From NCBI RefSeq assembly GCF_001522545.3, contig NC_031776.1:27663634-27727633 (forward strand): DNA of 64,000 nucleotides. Reading direction: 5' to 3'. The position numbers and the translations under genes were made by a program. The notes below the pieces were generated by a model that worked only from the letters and a program-made list of their open reading frames with translations, was not told the origin of the DNA and did no database searches. Source of the stretch: Parus major (Eukaryota > Chordata > Aves > Passeriformes > Paridae). This document shows, piece by piece, positions 47,701-59,831 of the stretch; the stretch's first letter is position 1; every line of letters starts with the position of its first letter.

Positions 47701-50700
47701 CATTCCTGGGAATACAAATCCCCACGCTGCTGTGTTATGCATTCATAAGGCAATTATCAAAATGGAGGTGATCTTGCTGAGCATATAATTTGGATGCTGA
47801 ATAATCTGTACTCAAAGTAGTATCAGTGCTGAGTGAAGGAAGTGTTTTTTTGTGCCTGAACATGTAAATCTTTGAGCAGAGAACACAGCCCAGCAACTCT
47901 GGTAGCTAAAGCTTGTCAAGACTGTGCACCCACAGTCCATTTACTGCAGTTGCTTCACCTTCCTGAAACAAGTTTTGTTGCAGAAATGCTTAGCAATTAT
48001 CTGACACTATATATTCCTATGGATTATAGCAATTCCATCAGATGTGCCAGATGGTTTCTCCTCCTTTTCTTTTTAGACTCTGCAGTTTTCCATGGGCTTT
48101 CCCATGTGTCTGTTAAATTCAGAGAAGTTTGGCTGTCATTAGTCTCTTGCCTGCCTTCCATCAACTAACTTTGCTCTCCTTTGTCATGATGCCTGCTGTG
48201 CCACCTCCTCCTGGAGGATGCCTGCCACAAGGGACTGGAGCTGCAGCCCAAACACATTTAATTCTTGAACTAAAAATACAGACATGTCATTCCAGTCATT
48301 TCTACCCCGAGGCCAGACAGGCTTGTGGGGTTTTTTATCATGTAATGAAATGCTTCCAGTGACACCGTATAAATGAAGAATAATAACTTATGCATCTTGT
48401 GGAAATGAATTCAAAACTGAAATATAATTAAAATTACTTTATAAAGAGAAAAAAATCATACTGAATTAAAAATAAGGAAAATTATTTTTTAAACACTTTC
48501 CTGAACAATGTTGGGTTTTAGTCTGACTCATTGAAGTAATGACAGCTTCCAAAGATCATTGTTTGTCTAAAAAATATTGGCTTCCAATCATGTAGACCAT
48601 ATGCAACCGGAATGGATAAGACCTTTCAGGGGAGAAAAGGTTTTGGTGTCACCATTAAAAGCTAGTCAAGAAAACTTTGACTAAAACCCTTCATCCTAAG
48701 CTCTGGACAAAGTAGATGTGGGACTAAAGAATGGCTTGTAGGGTCACAGCTTTGTTTTCTCTTCTCCTCGGGATAAAGGCAAAGTGACCTGTGGCAGCTC
48801 CTGGTTTTTGTTGCAGTGTAAGGTGGGGTTCACAGTGTGAACTTCCTTGGCAACACACTTCCCAAAACTTCCACAAACTGGAGAGTGTCTTCTATCACAC
48901 TTGTAAGGCTTCAGATCTAAACCCAGAAATGAGCCAAATCAAAGTAGCTTTTCCTTGGTGGTTCCTGGCTATGCAGGGTGGATTTCTGACCCTATGTTTT
49001 TGGGATTAAACCAGGAACTCATCATGGCCCTTGGGTTTTCCTCAACCCAAGTAGGGCACCAGGGCACTGACCCTGGGCAGACCCAGTTTTCTGCGCCAGC
49101 GCTCATTCAGCCAAAGCCTGGTAATTGTGCAGCCAATTAGTCTTTGTTGAGAGCATCTGTGACAAAATACACTTTGTTTTAATAACAATCATTATTTGAA
49201 AAGCCACTAAAAATTAAAACAGATGCAACCATTATGTAGCTGCTTGCATTTGTGTGGCTCTACCGGCTTTCTTCAGTCATGAGTGAAATTGTAGCTTGTT
49301 CAGGGAATATGACAGACCCCTAAATATGGAGATCAGGCAAAATATTTTCACCCGGCTGCCTTCACACAGAGGAGCTCACACGCCTGTGCTCCCAGTGGCT
49401 CAGGGTGAGACAATGAGCTGACAGATTTCTGAATTCAAAATAAATTCAAGTCAGCCTCAAAGACAGGGATGGGAGGGAAGCCTGTCTCACTCTCTCTTCC
49501 CCTCTTCACTTGTGTTAAGTGTTAGGTCTTGGTAAAACTCCAAATTTAAACATGATTTTCAGGTTGTAGTTTTGTGAGCATTTTTGTGCTTCTGAATAAT
49601 ATCAAAGGAACTCAATTAAAAAAATATCTTTACCTTTAGTGGTGGGAATGCATTTTCTGGTAATTATAGCATCAGAAGTTACTGTTCTTACACTGTTCAG
49701 AGACCCTGCAGTATTTGTCAATGTAAAACTCTGTAAGAAAAAAAAAATGCATCAGCTGAATGGTACAGAAAATACTGTTTGAAAATGTCTAAGTTGTGGC
49801 TAAGAAGATGGCATTGCCTTGTCACAAAGCCTGGGATGATATTCTGCCATTTTCTTAACATGCTTATTACCAGGTAACAGTGCAGTGGCCAGGTATCATT
49901 ATATCTGCTGTGAGAAGTAATGGGGACTTGTTGAAAGTTTTCAGTGTACCATTGCCTGAAGAATATGAGAGACCAGGAAAGGAGTTAAGTGAGAGAGATA
50001 TATTAGTTTAGTATGTGCCATGCTTGCTTTTTCCCCGTTGGCCCCTATTTACCCAAAGTCCTCTTCCTTTTGCTTCCCAATCCGTGCCATGAGCTCATGT
50101 GAACAGCAAGGTCTGTGTTCCTCATTTGCTAATGGGGAAAACAATGGGATTTTCTTATTTTCCTGAACTTCACCCCTCATATCAGAGCCTCTTTCAAAAC
50201 TGTTCTTCCTCATCTCTTCCCACTACCTCCCTTTTTCTGACAGTTCCATGAAGTTACAGCTGTCAGTAACAGCCACTAGTTATGGACATTGTGCATCGTG
50301 GGGAGCACTGGGATAGGTGAAACCAGAGAAACCCTTATTGTGATCTTTAGCTTGCCTTCGTTTTCCTTTCTTGGTATTTCCTGCTGTGCCATGCATCCAG
50401 TAGTGGCCAGTTAAGTCATTACCTGAAAATTTCCATTAAAATCAGAGGGATGAGCAGTGTCAGTAAGAACTACTCAGCCTAAGAACTAAAGAATGATGCT
50501 GGAATTGTAAGTCAGATCTCCTTAGGTGCCTATTGGCTTTATTTCCACTTTCTTATTTTTGTAAGGCTTAATGAAAGTTGGTGTTATCAGGGAGATTAAG
50601 TGAGGAGATCACACTCCCAGACAAATGTGAATGCTGAATTTGTGGTGTCCAGCAGCAGAAGGAGGTGATGTGACGGGGTTGGTACCAGGTGTGTTCCAAG

Positions 50701-51000
50701 GTCTGCCTGAATGGGCTCCTGGCCATGCTGCCCAGTTCAGGGACTTTTGCAGTGGGAAAGCAGCTTCTCATTTGCTGTTCCTCTGGGTGTCGGTGCTTAA
50801 ATCATGACATTTATTAATTAAAAACCCCAAAATACAATAGATGAAGAGATATGCAGGGTGCATAACTTTGGAAAGTTGATTAGAGACAGAAGAAAATGTG
50901 TAATATTAGAAGACCTTAAAAGTGAATCACACAGACCTTTAAGTAAATAATTGATCCTAACCATAATGTTGCAGAGGAAGTTGCTGAGTAGAAACTTTTT
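44717..51000. other. Non-coding stretch, no gene seen
   Basis: The 46880-47260 part is GC-richer, and several frames are open at once on both strands, a composition effect. A minus-strand frame of 131 codons at 47347-47742 and one of 122 codons at 46422-46790 are unlike known proteins. Nothing else is recognised. Confidence 0.65.
45290..45312. repeat. Exact 11-base tandem duplication
   Basis: AAATAACCTGA occurs twice head to tail. This is probably replication slippage and carries no functional sign. Confidence 0.6.
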
Positions 51001-51135
51001 TTCCCCATTTTTCAAGTGATAATCTGGGATGCAGTCATGTTAGTGGACTCGTCCAAAACGCAGACATTTTCAGAAGGAGATTAAGAGAGCGGGAATTCCT
51101 GGCTCTTGGCCCTGTGTTCAGACCATTTACCCTAA
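51001..51135 (+). mobile_element. Ancient amniote SINE/LINE-tail relic
   Basis: In order there is 'ccccatttttcaagtgataa', then 'gactcgtccaaaacgcagac', then 'gcgggaattcctggctcttg' with GCCCTGTGTTCAGACCATTT. This follows the ancient block 'ccattttacagatgaggaaa', 'gacttgtccaaggtcacaca', a 'gggaatagaacccaggtctcc' word and 'agccctgtgctctaaccact'. It is the same type of relic as 27565-27775 but a different part of it. The family is not decided. Confidence 0.45.
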
Positions 51136-54100
51136 CAGAAAAGAGGAAACCACAACACACCAGGCACTTGGTTGGAATACACTCCATTAAAGAGAATATG
51201 AGACTTTTAAATTTGGCTCTGTTTCAGCAAGGTGCTTTCAGCTTGCACTTAATGTTGTGTGATTTATGCAGTGACTTCATATCTTTTCCGTGGGGTTACT
51301 CATGCTTAATATTATTTGTTTGCTGTATCAGGGCCTAAATCAGATCTTCTTTTAAAAGTTCCTAGTTAATTAGTGATCTCATATTATATTGTGCCCAGAG
51401 CAGTTTCCAAACTGGCATTTTAGAACCTGTGGGTACAGTTAGCTTAAAGTAATCAAGATAAATGTTAGATTTAGAATGCTAGTCCTATCCAAATTGCATG
51501 TTAACTAAAAATACTGTTTGCATAAGCAGTATTGAATGCAAATCATATTAAAGAACTGTACCAGCCCATGTGGGCAACTTAGGAGATGTTGGAGATCTGG
51601 AAGAAGCGGGAGTAAATGAGAAAGCTATTGGCATATGAAAGAGCGAGTCACTGATTTCTGTCAGATTTGTGACACAGGACTTCCTTGTATCTAGGAACCA
51701 GTATATTTCTCCAGCTGTTGCAACTTGGCTTAAACCTACAGTCAATTTTTCAGCTGAAGCAGAGGCATAAGATGATGGAGGAAGAATGGTAATGTGTTTG
51801 TAGTATGTGACAGAAAGTCTGTGTTCAGTTCTTGTCCTTGTATAAATGTCCTGTTGGACTGTGGGCAAGTCTCTATAAAGTTTTGTGGGCCTTGGGTCTC
51901 TGTTTTCTGCTTTATTTTTCATTTACCTGTTGGTTGCATATCCAGAGTTTACAGAATAGAGTTCAATGTGAAAAAGCTGAAAAAGTTTCAATACTGCTGG
52001 TATTTCTATATCCCAAGATCTAAACACGTTTTTTCCATCTAAACAAGCTTATTTTAGGTATAAAGAACCATGGCAATGGATGATACCTACAAACAAATCT
52101 TCCCTAAGGACAGAACTTTTAGAAACGTAAAGATGTTGTCCAATGCATACACAAGAGAAAAATCATCTGGTTTACAGCTCTGCACATGATACTAATTACT
52201 TTTACCAAGTCATATTCACTTTAAATAGTAGTGACATTTCATGCTCAGAAGCATTTTGAGCAAGACTAAAGGGCATATTGATCACACTTAAATCCTGTGA
52301 AGGAACAAAGTTGGAGCAGTGATCTCGATGAGGCCCCTGGTGAGGTGAAGCCATGAAGCCATGGAGCGCTGTGTCCAACACTGCAGCCCTGAGCAGTGCA
52401 GGTCATCACAGTGGTACCAGCAGGAGCTGGCAGAACTTCAGCAAGCAGCATCACTTAATGTAGGACAGCATTAGCACAAAAGGAATGAAATCAGCAGAGT
52501 AACTTTCATTTTTTTCCAAAGGAATAAAAATGACAGAACACTGTAGTTCAAATAATTTTATGATTTGATTATTGTTAATTGTAGGATGTGTTTCAGGAGC
52601 ACCTGCATGTATTAACTAGATGTAGGACCCAGTGTGCTAAAACTACATAGTTCTGTAGGACTTCTGACTTGCATATCTTCTCTCCTGGTCCTTTGTAGCA
52701 GGATTGAACCAATGTGCTCTTGTTTGGTCTTACCTTGACATGTAAAGAAAAATATGGGCCCTTGTCATTTGTGAGATTGCCCATTTCCATTTTCTTCAAT
52801 TTTGTTCCAAGGAGACCTAGCCTATGAAATTAAATAATCCAAATCAAACCTTAGAAGCACCACAAAGTGCAAAAGAAACGGTTACAGAATGAAAGCCATC
52901 TTGTGATAATTTTAATTTTTCTGATATAATTACAAAATTATATTTTTTTGCTTGATGTTGGTATTGACATAATACTGTTGTGCATTAACACAGAAAGCAT
53001 GAGGTTGTGTTTGAAGTTCATCTTTATCACTCAGCATTTCAATTTCAGTGTGATTTAGCTTCCAAATCAATCAGGAAGTATGGAAAAATTTACTCACTGG
53101 GTAGAATTAATCAATTTTTTGAACTGCAGTAGAAGCCTGTGTAGATTATTTTAATCTCCATACTATCAGTAGTTCTCTGTGGTGCAGTAAGATGACATTT
53201 TATGATCTGCCAAAGTTGTTTGCATTTTTGACACAGATATATGGCATTACTAAGGTTAAGTGAAAAGAACCATAAGGAATTAGACATGAAAGATCATTTA
53301 AGGTGGATAAAAAGTGTTTTTAATATATGTAAAATGTCAGCCACCCATCAGTCATAGTCAGAGGCTGCAAGAGATGGACTTGTTTGTTTGAATCCTTGAA
53401 GAATAGTCCTGGAATAGTCCCAGAAGTCTCTTTATCAAAAGAAACAAAATGTGTTGTTTTTCAGCCCTAAACATTGCTAAGGTACAGATAAGGGATTTCC
53501 AAATATCCTTATTATCAGCCTACCTTAGACATTTTGGTTGTTGAAGTTTGCAAGTGATATCTGAAGGACAGCCTGACCCATAAAGAGCTCAGAATGCTTC
53601 CTTTTCTTCTTATCCAGCCACCCTGTAGATGATCCCAGTGCTACTAAGTCATGAATATACATTCAGCCTTGGGAATAAGCACAAAAAAAATGTTGCATAA
53701 TGCATAAGGCACCATTAAAATTCTTAAATACCAGTGAATCACAAGATTTTTTGTAAAAACTTTTTTTTTTTTAAATCTACCTTATTGTAGATGAATAGCC
53801 ATTTCCAAGGGTTGCAATACTGGGGCTGTAGTTATTTGGCCAGCAGTTCTCACTGATGCAGAACCTAAAGATTTGCAGCTAGAACTGTAAAAAATAGTCT
53901 CTGGCTTTTATACCTGTATATTAATCTGGACATGCAGATATCTCATTTGTAAGTTCAGGAAATCTTCTCCTGTTCCATCATGAGGTGTTCGGACCAATAG
54001 AGTGAGATTTTCAGCGTTTCCATTAATGAATAAGGGGTTTGGAAACTTGTAGGTCTTTGCAGGCAATGTTTGCTGCTGCCTTGCTCTGTGCATAAGAGCA

Positions 54101-54959
54101 CTTGAAGCAGATTATAGCAAGTCAAAAGGCTTACTGTGAAATTTTGTGTGATTTACATGCAATAACATACAGGAGGTCTTGAGCAAAGAAAGAGTCAGTG
54201 TTGAATAACTCAGTAGTCTGTGGGAAATGCAGCCAAACAGCTTTAAGTTGCTTTAGGGGAACTAAGAAGGTTGTCAGCAATTGAAAGAGTTGGGAGGTTT
54301 TAGTCACTGAGAGATGTGGGTGGGACTGTCTTCACCAGTCACTGCTGACCATAAAAGCTCCTTCCTGCAGCCCTTAGGCAAGGCTTTCCTTGCCTGAAGT
54401 AGCGGTACAATCACACCTAAAACATCCCATCGGTGTTAATGTCTGGCAGGTCATTTCACAAAACAGCTGTTGGTTATAACTGTGTAAGCATATTTGCACT
54501 CCCTAAAACTCAGCGTTATTATTGGCTGGTGGTTAGGAGCTTATATCTTGTGTTGCCCAGAAGAGACGAAAATGTATTTGCATTTCAGCACAGAGAAAAA
54601 TTATATGGGGGTGGTTTGGTAAGCATTTATAGACAGGCTAAGAGCTCCCATCCTGAACCACATAAAAAGCCTGTTTCTTGGCATGGCCCACACAGTTATG
54701 TTTGATGAACCTGAAAATGTTCTGTATAGAGAGACCTTACAATGTTTTGTCTAATTGCCACAAAATACTAATGACACATCCAAGTTGCTGTTGTTTTCCA
54801 GAGTACAGTGGTAATAATGAACAAGGAATAAAATCTTCCCAGCAGAATGATGTAATATGTTTAAATATGTAAACTTCGTAAGTGGCTCTCCAAATGACTT
54901 GAAGGAAGCCTATAAAAAGCAACTGAACCTTAACTTTGCTTTCCATGTAGCAAAGGTAC

Positions 54960-55620
54960 TTCAGTGTGCTCAGGGTGGTCACCAGTGCCTGTGGGATGGC
55001 CCTGGCTGGTGCATAGGTGCAGAGCTGGTGCATAATCTCCATTTCTCTGAGGCAGAGACCATGGCAGCTGATGGCTCTGGAGTGTCCATCCAGTCACAGC
55101 CTGGCTGAGCGGGTGATGGATGTTCCTGAAGAGCAGTTTAGTGCTGGAGACAGTCCCGAGGCTGAAGTCATTTATTTATGCTTGAAATGTCCTGCGCACA
55201 GCAGCGCAGCCTGGCCCGGCATGGGGAAGCAGCCAAGGCTGCCTGCATGGGACCAGCTGTCCTGGGCATCCCAGTGACTTCAGACATGGATGTGTGCCTG
55301 GAGAAATTGTCCAAAGGCCACTAAGGCTCCTTCCATCCACCCATGGTGCCTGGGTCAAACCGGGAGGACTCTTGCTGGTGGTCCCTGCGGGTGGGTGACT
55401 GAGCCACAGCCATGCTTCCAGCTGCCCAAACACCTGAAAGGGTGGCTTCCAAAATGCAGTTTTCCATATCAGTAATGGCTGGAGTGGGCATGGAAGTGAA
55501 TGGCATGGGAGGTGTCTTCCAAATGAGAGCAAAAAGTAAGACTTGGGAAAGTCTGGGAAACATGGGTGCTACAGTACAACCTTATGGCATCACTGGGATT
55601 TTGCTTCCAGGAGACATTGG
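54960..55620. other. Local GC-rich patch with overlapping open frames
   Basis: GC content rises sharply compared with both sides, and CpG pairs appear (CCTGCGCACAGCAGCGCAGC, GTCCCGAGG, CCCTGCGGG). Frames on both strands are open at once, up to 118 codons on - (55176-55532), which is typical of low stop-codon density in GC-rich DNA. No family is recognised. It could be an old exon region, a weak enhancer or a mutational patch. Confidence 0.4.
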
Positions 55621-56460
55621 ATAGACTTGAACTGATGACATGGAAGTGACTGAGCATGTGTTCCTATGCCCAGATTTGTCCACTCCACCTCAGGAATTGC
55701 TCTAATATGTATTATGCTTGTCATAGCTGTTCCAGTTTTCTCAGCAAAGAGTTTCCTAAGGCAGAGAAAGACTGACTGACAGAACAGTTAATTTATGGAT
55801 TCCTTTTTTTCTTTGTCCAGTCCATATTCTGGTTCTCTGGAAAGAAAGGTGTTTACAATCAGGCTGGATTGCCAAACTGCCACTGATGCAATCAGGAGTG
55901 ATGATTTAGGATTTATTTATACCCACCCAATAGGAAGTGATGGACAGTGCTGTTTCTGGCAATCCTCACCCACCAGCTCTTAAAGGAGACAGTCACAATT
56001 TCACATGGTCAGGATTTCTTGTTGTTGTCTCAGAAAGCAATTAAAACTTTAATTAAAATCAGCACTGTCTTTATTGGCTACAAATGTAAATATCCTAAAA
56101 TGATCAGACATGAGTCTGCAGCCTTTGGAATTGTGAATAGTGAACAGTTGCCAAAGGTTGAAATGAAGGAAAGTGTTGGCATGCATTTAAAACCCATATA
56201 AATGCTAAATTAAATCTTTTAGATTGGATAATAGTCTCCATATTTATTTAAAACTATTTTAAGTATATCTGTCTCAAAATAAAGCAGGGAGGCAAAGGGA
56301 ACAACATATACTTTAGACAGAACAACATTACTCATCAGACTTTTAACTTCAATGATTGCAAGACTTTTAAAAGACTCTCTGTGCAATACTGTAATGTGGA
56401 ACATATTTTCAGCTGAATATTTAGGACAAATAGAGTCAGTTGCTACAAGTCAAGGATGAA

Positions 56461-56486
56461 GCCTCCAAGATGAGCTTTTTGGAGGC
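56461..56486. repeat. Small inverted repeat
   Basis: Perfect 8-base arms (GCCTCCAA and TTGGAGGC) flank a 10-base loop. Arms of this size recur by chance in a window of this length. Confidence 0.5.
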
Positions 56487-59431
56487 ACTGGGATTACACC
56501 ATGGTGGGGAAAAAGCTGATGACTTCTTGCATAATTCTCTTCTCCTCCTCTTTACTGGAGTCCTGACTTAAATCTCAGAAGATTACAAGGTTTGTTCAGT
56601 TTTTAAGACTGTAATAGATTTTTGTTGAATTTGTATTTCTTCTATTTTAATTTCTGTCCTTAATTTAAGAAGGTTTCGGCATATATTTTAGGCAAAAAGT
56701 CTTGTTCAAGAGAAACACTGGTATGAGGAGGGAATTCTACCAGCATGGCATGGATCTAAGTGAGTGCAATTGTACAGATTTAAATGAATGTGACTATGTC
56801 AGAAAACTTCCCCTGTTTTGCTCATTAAAAGTTAAAGCACAGGCTCAGTACCTAATTTCTTAAAAGTATAGAGTCAAGGGATGTCTGCATTCATGAAGTA
56901 TCAGGCTGTCAGCACAATGGGGGAAAGAATCATAGATAATATAAAAAAGGGAATTTTATTTTAGTGTCCCTTCTGTTTTACATCCTTGAGGCTGACACTC
57001 TCACCATGGCTGCAAGAGAGGAGTGTCCTTCACTTTTTAACAGACTCTCAGTGTTACACAATGGATCTCACTCAGGATGTTGTAAAAGCCCTTATAGTCC
57101 ATGTCCTACTATTTCAAGCTGCAGGATTCTAAGTGTTTGCCTTGTTTGTTATGGGTTGGTTTTTTTAATGCAAAAAGGAAACCTCAGAAATGTGCATAAT
57201 TACTAATACTAAACAGCCAGTGTGCAGTAAAAACATTAGGTCTTGGTGTAGTTGTAGCCGTGGAGCTGCTCTTGCTGGTAACAGCCACACTCGTGGCTGA
57301 TCCACCAGGTTATGTCTGCCAAGAGTCCAACTGACTGTTCTGCAGTCTATATGTACATAGAAACTGTTGCTGTGGACAGAGGTGTTATTAAAGAGGCATG
57401 GAAATTATGTTTTCTGCTTTTTCCGTCCCACCTGGAAAATGCCCTTCCAGTGCCCATTGCAGAAGCTGGGTGAGAAGTCAGAGGCGCAGTGAGGAAAGAG
57501 TTTCAATTTTCTTTTCTGTACATGGGTGCCCTGCTCAGGGCTAGTAGTTGATTTCAGCACAAGAGTTCTGTTTTCTGCATGTTAGAAAGTAATTTTTTTG
57601 CATAAAATATGTGCCTTGATAACGGGACTAAGACCAGACATCCTGTCACTGAGGCATTTTTCAAGTATAGCCATCCTTCTGGCCTGCTTTTGTTAATCAC
57701 TGTTATAAATATTCTTAAACAGGCCAAAAACCCAATCTCTCCAAAATGGGAAAATAGCAATGGCTCCTTTGGTCAGTGATATGTAGGAGGAAACAACACA
57801 TTGGGAAGTTTATTCCCAGAGAAGTGTTGCAAGTGGGCTTCAGGCAATAAGTTTGGTTAAGCATAAACTTGATAAGCATCAATAGTGTCCTGGTAAAAAC
57901 AGTAGTAGTAACAGAATAAAAAGCCAAATAATAGAAAACTTCAAAATAATCTTTTGTGGTCTGTACTAATAGTTGTGAATATACCTAACTGAACCTCTGT
58001 TTCCCATCTTCCTGTCAGCAAAAAGATTTCACCAGGCACAAGGTTTTCAGGGGTGCAAGGTTTCTCCTTCGTCTCTGGCATATGATAGGGATCATTTGAT
58101 CAACTTAATTGGAGGTCTTAGGCAATGTTGTGAACCTCAGGCTTTCAAAAACTGTGGATTGGGTTCACCAATGCCTTCAAAATGAGATTTGCGAAAAGTA
58201 TATTTTTGCTAGCTTTTTGTACATGTATCCTGGAGTTTAGGCTTTGAGGATCTGCCCTTTTAAAATTTACATTGATAACCAAGTTTCAAAGGAAGCTTCA
58301 GGAGGTTTGTGGTAAAATCAGGAGCAATCCAATCTCTGTTTTACAGTATGTTAAGTCTGGTAGGAATAGTGGAGAACTGAAGTTTTATATCGTATTCTCT
58401 TATGTGTAATATATGTACTTCCAGATGTGACACAAATGGGACTTGTTGATATTCACCCAACACAATGCACTGATCATATGCAGTAATATTTCACAGATTT
58501 TACAGAGATACAATTTTGGATTCTGGAAACAAGTTAGTCTGGCTTATTTGAACACATTTAAATAGACACTGTGGGAACCTGCAGATCTCTGGATGTTTTC
58601 TATTTCTCGTAAGATCTCCAAAGCTAAATTAGAGCAAAAGGCATCATTAAAAGGCCACACAACTGCCACAATTGTATCTCATCAACCTGTAATTACAAAT
58701 AGTTCCCACAGATTTGCCTCACTGACCTCCAATGGAGGCAAATGAGCATTTATTTGGCACTGTGTTGCAAATTGTCCTGTGTGTTTCTTGATGAACATTG
58801 ACTTTTTTATTCTTTCCGCTTTGTGCCTTTGTTTTTGGGGAATCACCAGTTGGTAGTATTTTCCTAAAAGTTATAAAAATAGGAGAGACAAAAGTTTGAA
58901 AGTGAAGAAGGAATTTGTTGGCAGAAAAAATCCGTTTGAAGCCACTGGAGAACTCCTACTGTCACTTGAAATGGCTGTTGTGGGGGGAGATAATATAAAG
59001 GCCTGGATTTTTAAATGTGATTAAGATAAACAAGCAGTGTTTCTTATCCTTGAGCTGGTTACAATCTAATCCAAGCAGCTCAGTGTAAAAGTGCATTTTT
59101 GGCCTTAATTGATATTTTTAATAATGTCAGTGCACAGTCTGGAACGATCACATTTTGCTTTGACAGCATAAAGCATTGTGTAAGTTTTCATCCGTACCAC
59201 TGAACTATAAACATCGCCTGAGCCAGCCCAGCAGAGCTTGAACCTTTGAACTGGAGCCGGCTTGCCTTGAGCACGGGAAGGAGCCACTTTTCTTGCCGAG
59301 AGCAGAGTTGTCAATGGTAGTTTGGGGAACACCAGCAGGGGCCACTTGCAAGAATTTTAGATTTTATGGGTCTGATTTCATAAACTGCCTGGCCCTGAAC
59401 TCTCATGGAGCAGAAGACATGTATGCATAAA

Positions 59432-59489
<58 letters not shown>
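59432..59489 (+). repeat. Compound microsatellite (TG)12(AG)17
   Basis: Twelve uninterrupted TG units are followed directly by seventeen uninterrupted AG units. The lack of interruptions suggests an actively mutating, length-variable locus. TG runs can adopt Z-DNA and AG runs can form triplex DNA. It has no coding value. Confidence 0.97.
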
Positions 59490-59490
<1 letters not shown>

Positions 59491-59771
59491 CAGGTAGGAC
59501 TTGAGCCCAAGATAGTTTTAGGTTAACTGCCTGTTAGTGGTGCAATTTCAGTATTAACAGTGAAGAGAGAAATTGCTTAAGTACCATTGGATGCTAAAGC
59601 CCCTGCAAAATGGTCATCATGATATATTCTCCCTGGTTATTTGCTTTAAGGGTGTTAAGTTCATCTTAGTCCTTTGTAAGCCTGAGGCTGAAGTTTTTGT
59701 TGGAATTCCTATCTGTGAGCAATGTCTCCACTAGTGTTGGGTTATCCTTTCTGGCCCTGGAGAATGCTCAC

Positions 59772-59831
59772 CTCCAGCCAAACAGGACTTTTGCCAGAGG
59801 ATGCTTCTGTCTTACTCAGAGTCACATTGTC
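59772..59831 (-). other. Candidate 60-base exon, low confidence
   Basis: On the minus strand a pyrimidine-rich acceptor (TGTTGCTGCCCTTCCAAGCACAG on that strand, shortened at the left) precedes exactly 20 codons. The codons begin DNVTLSKTEAS and end PVWLE, followed by the donor GAG|GTGAGC. The other two frames are closed. Symmetric phase-0 exons of this size do occur in real genes, but so do chance pseudo-exons. I do not recognise the peptide. Confidence 0.15.

Larger units (their letters stand above)
51136..59431. other. Non-coding stretch, no gene seen
   Basis: A minus-strand frame of 124 codons (51548-51922) is unlike known proteins. The 54960-55620 part is clearly GC-richer, with some CpG, and is open in several frames on both strands; it is too small and CpG-poor to be called a promoter island. 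A 12-base T run lies at 53761-53772. Confidence 0.65.

Noticed and set aside
47347..47742. 131-codon minus-strand open frame
   Set aside because: No recognisable motif. Other frames in the GC-richer neighbourhood are equally open, and there is no splice or promoter context.
51548..51922. 124-codon minus-strand open frame
   Set aside because: Unlike any family I know. Length alone is within what chance gives in 64 kb read in six frames.
58735..58790. Word resembling the MIR 3' tail (GCATTTATTTGGCACTGTG)
   Set aside because: Single short match with no further blocks in order.
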